A stretch of 6,608 nucleotides of DNA. Origin: Archangium sp. (GTDB lineage: Bacteria > Myxococcota > Myxococcia > Myxococcales > Myxococcaceae). The stretch's first letter is position 1, and every line of letters begins with the position of its first letter. A program made the translations under genes and the position numbers. The stretch covers positions 1-6,608 of the forward strand of contig JAEUJR010001111.1 of NCBI GenBank assembly GCA_016793585.1, read 5' to 3'. The notes under the pieces were generated by a model that worked only from the letters and a program-made list of their open reading frames with translations, searched no databases and was not told the DNA's origin. Positions 1 through 4,108 of this stretch are shown in pieces.

Positions 1-816
1 CAGGGCTTTCACCAGATGGCCGAGATGCTGAACCTGTCGCGGCTCTACAACGCGATCGCGTCGGTCGGCGTGATGCGGCGCTCGGTGGTCGAGGCGCTCG
101 ACTGGGCCGAGCAGCGCGTCGCGTTCGGCAAGAAGGTGATCGAACACCCGCTGCTGGCCGAGACGCTGCTCGACATGGCGAGCGAGCAACGGCTCGCGCT
201 GCTCTGGGCGTTCCGCGGCGTGAAGCTGATGGACACGGTCGACGCCGGTGGCGGCTCGGAGCAGGAGCGCCGCACGCTGCGTATGCTGACGCCGTTGCTC
301 AAGTACGTGCTCGGCAAGTGGGCCGTGCGCATCGCGAGCGAAGGCGTCGAGGTGCTCGCGGGCAACGGCTACATCGAAGACTGGCCAATGGCGCGCGTGC
401 TCCGTGACGCGCAGGTGCTGCCCATCTGGGAAGGCACCACCAACATTCTCGTGCTCGATGCCTTCCGCGCGCTGCGCAAAGAGGGTGGCCACGAGGTGCT
501 GTTCGCCGAGGTCGAGAAGTTCGCGAGCGAAGCGCCTGCTGACGTGCAGTCGCGGGTCTCGGCGCTGCTCGACGAGGCGAAACACGCGCTGGTCGAGCTC
601 AGCCAGGACCCGAAGGCCGAGCACGCGTTTCGCGACTGGACCGATCGCGCGGCGCTGCTGTGGTCGGTCACGACCGCGTGCGCGAAGTCGCTCGGAAACG
701 GCTCGGACACCGACGTTCGTGCCGCTCGCCGCGTGCTCGCCCGCCACGCTCCGGTCGGGCTGCTGCGCAAAGATCGCGCGACCGTCGACGACGTTCGGGC
801 CGTCGCCTTCCGTTGA
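1..816 (+). CDS. Acyl-CoA dehydrogenase, AidB-like branch, C-terminal part (5' end outside window)
   Basis: The reading frame is open from base 1, so the gene starts to the left; 271 C-terminal residues are visible. Acyl-CoA dehydrogenases are cytoplasmic flavoproteins that oxidise acyl-CoA to 2-enoyl-CoA and pass electrons to an electron-transfer flavoprotein. Seen here: the helical segment with EQRVAFGKKVIEHP (the family R-x-x-FGK element at the FAD/dimer interface), the glycine-rich AGNGYIED stretch, and LPIWEGTTNIL, whose Glu at 430-432 aligns with the catalytic base of the family. The IWEG-x-x-NI-x-x-LD form and about 120 further residues after it resemble E. coli AidB and related dehydrogenases more than the short-chain beta-oxidation enzymes. 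The natural substrate cannot be read from this fragment. The stop is TGA at 814-816. No partner gene of fatty-acid or branched-chain catabolism is visible here. I am sure of the family, less so of the AidB branch. Confidence 0.93.
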   Translation, partial: QGFHQMAEMLNLSRLYNAIASVGVMRRSVVEALDWAEQRVAFGKKVIEHPLLAETLLDMASEQRLALLWAFRGVKLMDTVDAGGGSEQERRTLRMLTPLLKYVLGKWAVRIASEGVEVLAGNGYIEDWPMARVLRDAQVLPIWEGTTNILVLDAFRALRKEGGHEVLFAEVEKFASEAPADVQSRVSALLDEAKHALVELSQDPKAEHAFRDWTDRAALLWSVTTACAKSLGNGSDTDVRAARRVLARHAPVGLLRKDRATVDDVRAVAFR

Positions 817-834
817 TTGGCGCACACCTGCGCG

Positions 835-851
835 GGGGTCTCGGCGACCCC
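835..851 (+). terminator. GC-rich hairpin after the acyl-CoA dehydrogenase stop, possible terminator
   Basis: GGGGTC (835-840), loop TCGGC, then GACCCC (846-851) form a perfect 6-bp stem beginning 18 bases after the TGA stop. Two more pairs can form below it if one G is bulged. The position suits a transcription end, but no clear T-run follows (only CTTTC at 864-868), so it is not a textbook intrinsic terminator. Confidence 0.33.
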
Positions 852-860
852 GCCAAGCAG

Positions 861-902
861 CGTCTTTCATTCGTGAAATTGCAGCTGCAAGGTTGAAAGA
901 CG
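861..902. promoter_or_regulatory. Nested inverted repeats upstream of the CBS gene, possible regulator-binding site
   Basis: Three symmetric elements are stacked in 42 bases. CGTCTTTCA (861-869) is matched by its exact reverse complement TGAAAGACG (894-902). Between them lies the perfect 12-bp palindrome TTGCAGCTGCAA (879-890). The left arm can also pair locally as TTTCA-TTCG-TGAAA (865-878), a short hairpin with a TTCG loop. If the -24/-12 promoter at 942-957 is real, the central palindrome lies about 80-90 bases before the transcription start, the usual range for an enhancer-binding activator site. It could instead be an RNA structure at the end of the upstream transcript. The sequence matches no specific regulator that I recognise. 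Confidence 0.38.
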
Positions 903-919
903 GGCGTCGACGTAACGGA

Positions 920-933
920 GTGATCTCCCTCAC
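920..933. promoter_or_regulatory. GTGA-N6-TCAC dyad, possible Crp/Fnr-type operator
   Basis: GTGA (920-923), six bases, then TCAC (930-933) form the core half-sites and spacing of CRP-family operators; the outer T and A of the E. coli consensus are replaced by A and G. It lies just upstream of the putative -24 element. A single short dyad in GC-rich DNA is weak evidence. An overlapping GGAG-TGAT-CTCC inverted repeat (917-928) is an alternative reading of the same bases. Confidence 0.18.
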
Positions 934-941
934 GTCAGCGT

Positions 942-957
942 GGGCACTCGTCTTGCT
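942..957 (+). promoter_or_regulatory. Sigma-54 (RpoN) type -24/-12 promoter for the CBS-domain gene
   Basis: GGGCACTCGTCTTGCT matches the consensus TGGCAC-N5-TTGCW at every position except the first T, with the required spacing between the GG (943-944) and GC (955-956) dinucleotides. It points toward the ATG at 970. Transcription would be expected to start about 12 bases after the GC, near 967-968, leaving almost no 5' leader. That agrees with the absence of a Shine-Dalgarno sequence before this ATG. Sigma-54 promoters need an enhancer-binding activator, and the palindrome at 879-890 is suitably placed. This is a sequence match only. Confidence 0.48.
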
Positions 958-969
958 CTCCGCCGCGTC

Positions 970-1440
970 ATGCTCGACCAGTTCCAGGTTCGCGACTTGC
1001 CGCTGTTCGATGTGGTGCTTGCCCTCGAGACGGCGACGCTCAAAGACGTCGTCGCTGCGCTCGAGCCGTCCACCTGCCGGGCGGTGCTGGTCGTCGACCC
1101 GATCGGTGGTCTGCGAGGGTTGGTGATGCGCGACGCGGTGCTGAAGCACGCTCAGCGCCTGTCGGACATGCGCATCGGCATGCTGCCCACGCTCGGTGTC
1201 GTCGAGCTCAAGCCCGAGGCAGTGCTGCAAGACGCGGCGCGGGTGGTGTCGACGGCCGGAGTCGGCGCGCTCGTCTGCCGCCGCGCCGAGCACGAAGACC
1301 TGAAGGTGATGTTGCGCGACGAGATGCTGAACCTGACCGACTGGGCGCCGCTGGTGGACTCGCGAACCCAGCGACTGGCGTCGGAGGCCGCGGCCGCGAT
1401 GACGCCCCGCCGGACCCCGCCCGTCGTCATCGCCCTCTGA
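970..1440 (+). CDS. Small stand-alone CBS-domain-pair protein (putative)
   Basis: The 156-residue product appears to be two degenerate CBS repeats and little else. Repeat 1 (about residues 18-60) includes TLKDVVAALE, the beta stretch RAVLVVDPIGGLRGLV and then MRDAVL. Repeat 2 (about 77-120) includes AVLQDAARVVSTAGVGALVC and ends in LRDEML. The [small]-x-[VL]hVVD...G-hV-x-RD-hh pattern is typical of CBS modules, which bind adenine nucleotides and act as energy or ligand sensors. There is no signal peptide, membrane segment or fused catalytic domain, so it is probably a cytoplasmic regulatory protein of unknown partner. An in-frame GTG at 940 would add ten residues, but it overlaps the promoter match and GGAG at 917-920 is too far from it; no Shine-Dalgarno precedes ATG 970 either. 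The tail from about 130 is Ala/Pro/Arg-rich and probably disordered. The gene is convergent with pbpC. The CBS assignment comes from pattern reading and is less certain than the gene itself. Confidence 0.72.
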   Translation: MLDQFQVRDLPLFDVVLALETATLKDVVAALEPSTCRAVLVVDPIGGLRGLVMRDAVLKHAQRLSDMRIGMLPTLGVVELKPEAVLQDAARVVSTAGVGALVCRRAEHEDLKVMLRDEMLNLTDWAPLVDSRTQRLASEAAAAMTPRRTPPVVIAL

Positions 1441-1450
1441 GCCTCGATTT

Positions 1451-1627
1451 TTCGCCCCGGTGCGCGCTGCTCGACGAGGAGTTCCCGATGCGCACCGGGG
1501 CAACAGTGATTCGCTCCGGTGCGCGCTGCTCGATGGGGAGTTCCCGATGCGCACCGGGGCAACAGTGCTTCGCTCCGGTGCGCGCTGCTCGATGAGGAGT
1601 TCCCGATGCGCACCGGGGCAACGCTGA
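1451..1627. repeat. Three tandem copies of a 59-bp palindromic repeat
   Basis: Copies start at 1451, 1510 and 1569, each opening with TTCGC and exactly 59 bases long; TTCGCT at 1628 is the start of a lost or truncated fourth. Any two copies differ at only four positions, among unit positions 6, 25, 27, 55, 56 and 59. Each copy contains the arms GCCCCGGTGCGC and GCGCACCGGGGC (1454-1465 and 1490-1501 in copy 1), a 12-bp stem around a 24-base loop. Copies 2 and 3 have T instead of C in one arm, giving a T-G pair. The loop holds GAGGAG (GGGGAG in copy 2) and, six bases later, an ATG. The array sits between convergent genes, so it may end transcription from both sides or be a REP-like element. A period of 59 is not a multiple of three, so the array does not encode a periodic protein. 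Confidence 0.96.
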
Positions 1628-1708
1628 TTCGCTTCGAAGCGCACGGGCGCGCTGACACGACGACGCACGGGAAGTGCGAGCGCCTGGGGCCCCGACGCGT
1701 TGCCCCGC
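1628..1708. other. Remainder of the convergent intergenic region, no gene seen
   Basis: After the third repeat copy, the 59-bp unit breaks down after TTCGCT. The 12-bp palindrome CGCTTCGAAGCG (1630-1641) marks the junction. I see no ribosome site with a credible reading frame and no RNA gene. The plus-strand frame opened by the ATG of repeat copy 3 (1606) runs to 1731 and overlaps the end of pbpC, but it shows no protein-like character. Confidence 0.6.
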
Positions 1709-1710
1709 TC
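1678..1710 (-). terminator. Imperfect hairpin at the pbpC stop codon, weak terminator candidate
   Basis: GAGCG (1678-1682) and CGCTC (1706-1710) are exact inverted repeats. Inside them, GGGG (1686-1689) can pair with CCCC (1702-1705), and a separate GGGGCCCC palindrome spans 1686-1693. On the minus strand this falls directly on and after the TGA of pbpC. There is no T-run downstream, so termination here is a guess; the repeat hairpins further on could serve the same role. Confidence 0.22.
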
Positions 1711-4099
1711 AGTCGTCGACCACGATCCTGATCGGAGCGCTCGCTTCACGCCCTCCAGCCAGCACTGCGCGAATCACGTGGGTACCCGGCGTGAGCGTCC
1801 ATCGTGCTTCGTGCGGGTAGCCCACGCGGGCGATCGGCGTTCCATCGACCACCCAGACCACCTCCTCCGTCGCAGGCTGAACGGCGGCGGCGAGCTTCAC
1901 CGTCGAGAGCTCCGGTGGCGTGTCGGGATCGAACAGGAACCGGCTCGCAGTCGCGGGCTCACGAATGCGCACGGTGCGCACCGTCGGGTCGTTCGACGGA
2001 CACAACGGTGAGTCGGCGGTCGGAGCGATCGACAAGCGCTGCTTGCGGGCCCACGGCGCGTAGACCTCGGGCAGCGCGAGCATCGTCTTCGTCACCACGA
2101 CGCTCTCGGGACAGGTCGGGCCGGCGAGCAACCCGGTGCGGGTGTCGATGCGCACGTTCGCGTGAAATGGGCAGGGTTCACTCGGTTCGGTGCCGCGAAC
2201 GAAGTGCTCGGTCTTCACGTGTGGGCACGTCGGGCCCGGGAGCTTCCCCGAGAGTGGGCACACGTCGACGGCCACCGACTGCGACGGCAGCGGGAAGGTG
2301 AGGGCGGGCGGCTGCCACGGCCGCACGTCGTCGCTGATGCGATCGAAGACGTCGTGCGCCGCGGGGGCAGCAGCCAGCGCTCCCGAGACGCCGTTCATGC
2401 GGCGCCAATCGTGATTGCCGACCCAGGTCACCACGAGCAGACGATCCGAGAACGCCGCGGCCCACGCGTCGCGATAACCCTGGCTCGTTCCCGTCTTCAC
2501 TGCGACGGCCATGTCGAAGTCGAGCGGGCCACCGGGCGGAAATGCGGGTCGCCGTGCTTCGGAGTCAGCCAGAATGTGCGCGGTCAGCATCGCGGCGTCT
2601 TCGTTGAGCAGGCGAACGCCGGGCGTCATCGGCTCGTCGACGAAGCGCTTGAGCGGCACGGTCATGCCCTTGTTCGCCAGCGCCGTGTACAGCTGCGCAA
2701 GCTCGAGCGGCGTCACGTGCAGCGAGCCCATCGCGAGCGTCAGCCCGTACGCGTCGGGGTCGTAGTTCACCTGCTTCACGCCGCCGTGTTCGAGCCGCTG
2801 CACGACGCGATCGACGCCGATCTCCGAGAGCACGCGCAGCGCGGGAATGTTGCGCGAGTTGCCCAGCGCCTGGCGCAGCAACATCGGCCCGAGGAACGTG
2901 TGCGTCATGTTCTCGGGCACGTAGAGACCGCCGTTCGCCGTCGCGAACTCCACCGGTGTGTCGGGCAATTCGCTCGCCGCCGTATGGCCGCCACGCTCGA
3001 GCGCCATCGCGTAGATGAAGGGCTTGAGCGCCGAGCCGGGAGAGCGCCGCGTCGCCAGGTAGTCGATGCCGCCGCGGTGCTCGTCGTCGAAGTAGTCCGA
3101 GCTGCCCACGTAGGCGCGCACCTCGCCACCGGGCAGCTCCACTACCACGCCGGCCGTGTTGCCTGCTCCCGACGTGCGCAGCGAGTCGAGGTTCTTCGTC
3201 AGCGCCTGGTGCGTCTCTCGCTGGAGGTCGAGATCGATGGTGGTGCGGTGAATGACCGAGCCGTCGTTCGGAAGACGGCGGCTCCACGCGAGCACGGCGT
3301 GCATCGACTCGACGGGCCGCAGCGGGTGACGTGAGAGCGCGAGGTCAGACATCAGCGCGACGCGCAGGTCTTCGTCGCCGATGACGCCCCGCTCATGCAG
3401 TTGATTGAGAATTCGCCGCGCTCTCGCCATCGCCCGCTCGTGCCCGTCCTTCGTCCACGGAGACATGCGGCTCGGCTGCTGCGGGAGCGCCGCGAGGTAG
3501 GCAGCCTGCAACCACGACAGGTCCTCGATGGGTTTGTCGAAGTAGAGGTTGGCCGCGCGCACGATGCCGTGGGTGCGGTTCCCGTACGGCGCGATGGTGA
3601 GGTACTGCCGCAAGACCGTGTCGTGGCCGTGACGCCGAATGAGGAGCAGCCCTTCGGCGGCCTCGTGCACCTTGGCGACGATGGTGCGCGACCGCGGGTG
3701 CTGCAGCCGCGCGACCTGCATGGGAATGGTGCTGGCTCCCGAGATGACGCGCGCGTTGCTCACGTTCTGCCAGGCCGCGCGTGCCACCGAGCGCCACGCG
3801 ATGCCGTCATGCTCGAAGAAGGTGCGGTCTTCGGTCTCGAGCGTGGTGACGACGACCTTCTCGGGCAACGTCGATGGCAGCGGCCAGAAGCCGTACGCCT
3901 CGTGGGTGCCGGGCAGCTCTCCGAGGAAGCGGCCGCGGCGATCGAGCAAGACGTGTGACGGCTTGCGCGGTGAGAGCGCGTCGTCGAGGGAGCGCCAGAA
4001 CAGCACGCTCCCCACGGCGCACGACATGGCGAGCCCGAGCACCACCTGACGGCGGTGCGCCGAGAGCCACGTCTTCAGGGCCGTTCGCCAGCGCGCCAT
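1709..4099 (-). CDS. pbpC: Penicillin-binding protein 1C, bifunctional transglycosylase/transpeptidase
   Basis: This inner-membrane enzyme polymerises lipid II glycan strands and cross-links them in the periplasm. Numbering from the ATG at 4099 (796 residues, normal for PBP1C): a basic N-terminus and one membrane anchor at about 19-35; a GT51 transglycosylase at about 75-215 with EDRTFFEHDG (catalytic Glu90), GASTIPMQ (121-128), KVHE (second acidic residue Glu146) and GIVRAANLYF. The transpeptidase has SALK (nucleophile Ser356, Lys359), SRN (415-417) and KTGTS (535-539). A Cys-containing linker (Cys614, 625, 643, 663, 700) and a beta-rich BiPBP_C domain (about 715-796) close the protein, as expected for PBP1C. 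All catalytic residues are present. A GTG at 4102 is possible, but GAGG overlapping the upstream stop lies five bases from the ATG and only two from the GTG, so I chose the ATG. It follows the macroglobulin gene by seven bases, the conserved yfhM-pbpC order, and is probably translationally coupled to it. Confidence 0.97.
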   Translation of the reverse strand: MARWRTALKTWLSAHRRQVVLGLAMSCAVGSVLFWRSLDDALSPRKPSHVLLDRRGRFLGELPGTHEAYGFWPLPSTLPEKVVVTTLETEDRTFFEHDGIAWRSVARAAWQNVSNARVISGASTIPMQVARLQHPRSRTIVAKVHEAAEGLLLIRRHGHDTVLRQYLTIAPYGNRTHGIVRAANLYFDKPIEDLSWLQAAYLAALPQQPSRMSPWTKDGHERAMARARRILNQLHERGVIGDEDLRVALMSDLALSRHPLRPVESMHAVLAWSRRLPNDGSVIHRTTIDLDLQRETHQALTKNLDSLRTSGAGNTAGVVVELPGGEVRAYVGSSDYFDDEHRGGIDYLATRRSPGSALKPFIYAMALERGGHTAASELPDTPVEFATANGGLYVPENMTHTFLGPMLLRQALGNSRNIPALRVLSEIGVDRVVQRLEHGGVKQVNYDPDAYGLTLAMGSLHVTPLELAQLYTALANKGMTVPLKRFVDEPMTPGVRLLNEDAAMLTAHILADSEARRPAFPPGGPLDFDMAVAVKTGTSQGYRDAWAAAFSDRLLVVTWVGNHDWRRMNGVSGALAAAPAAHDVFDRISDDVRPWQPPALTFPLPSQSVAVDVCPLSGKLPGPTCPHVKTEHFVRGTEPSEPCPFHANVRIDTRTGLLAGPTCPESVVVTKTMLALPEVYAPWARKQRLSIAPTADSPLCPSNDPTVRTVRIREPATASRFLFDPDTPPELSTVKLAAAVQPATEEVVWVVDGTPIARVGYPHEARWTLTPGTHVIRAVLAGGREASAPIRIVVDD

Positions 4100-4104
4100 C
4101 ACGT

Positions 4105-4108
4105 CCTC
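4105..4108 (-). promoter_or_regulatory. Ribosome binding site of pbpC inside the macroglobulin stop region
   Basis: On the minus strand the junction reads CAG-TGA-GGAC-GTG-ATG. The GAGG core shares its first two bases with the TGA stop of the macroglobulin gene and ends five bases before the pbpC ATG. Ribosomes finishing the first gene therefore stop on the start region of the second, which favours coupled translation and supports ATG 4099 over GTG 4102. Confidence 0.7.

Noticed and set aside
613..666. Two similar GPTCP motifs in the PBP1C linker (protein residues, not bases) as an unusual duplication
   Set aside because: The CP-x-SG...GP-x-CP and later TG...P-x-CP elements are, to my knowledge, usual in the PBP1C linker, so they are family features and not a novelty of this gene.
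940..969. GTG at 940 as the start of the CBS-domain protein
   Set aside because: It has no ribosome site at a usable distance, overlaps the -24/-12 promoter match, and adds ten residues unlike the rest of the protein.
1451..1627. The 59-bp repeats as integron attC sites (59-base elements)
   Set aside because: The length match is a coincidence. The GTTRRRY and RYYYAAC core sites are absent, the copies are adjacent with no cassettes between them, and no integrase gene is visible.
1451..1627. The repeats as a CRISPR array
   Set aside because: The copies are contiguous with no unique spacers, and there are no cas genes.
1152..1658. A 168-codon minus-strand frame through the CBS gene and the repeats
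   Set aside because: It is antisense to the CBS gene, its repeat-derived part is shifted in frame from copy to copy, and it has no protein-like domain. It is an artefact of GC-rich DNA.
2162..3334. A 390-codon plus-strand frame opposite pbpC
   Set aside because: It is Arg/His/Val-rich low-quality sequence, antisense to well-defined catalytic motifs of PBP1C; a typical shadow frame in high-GC DNA.
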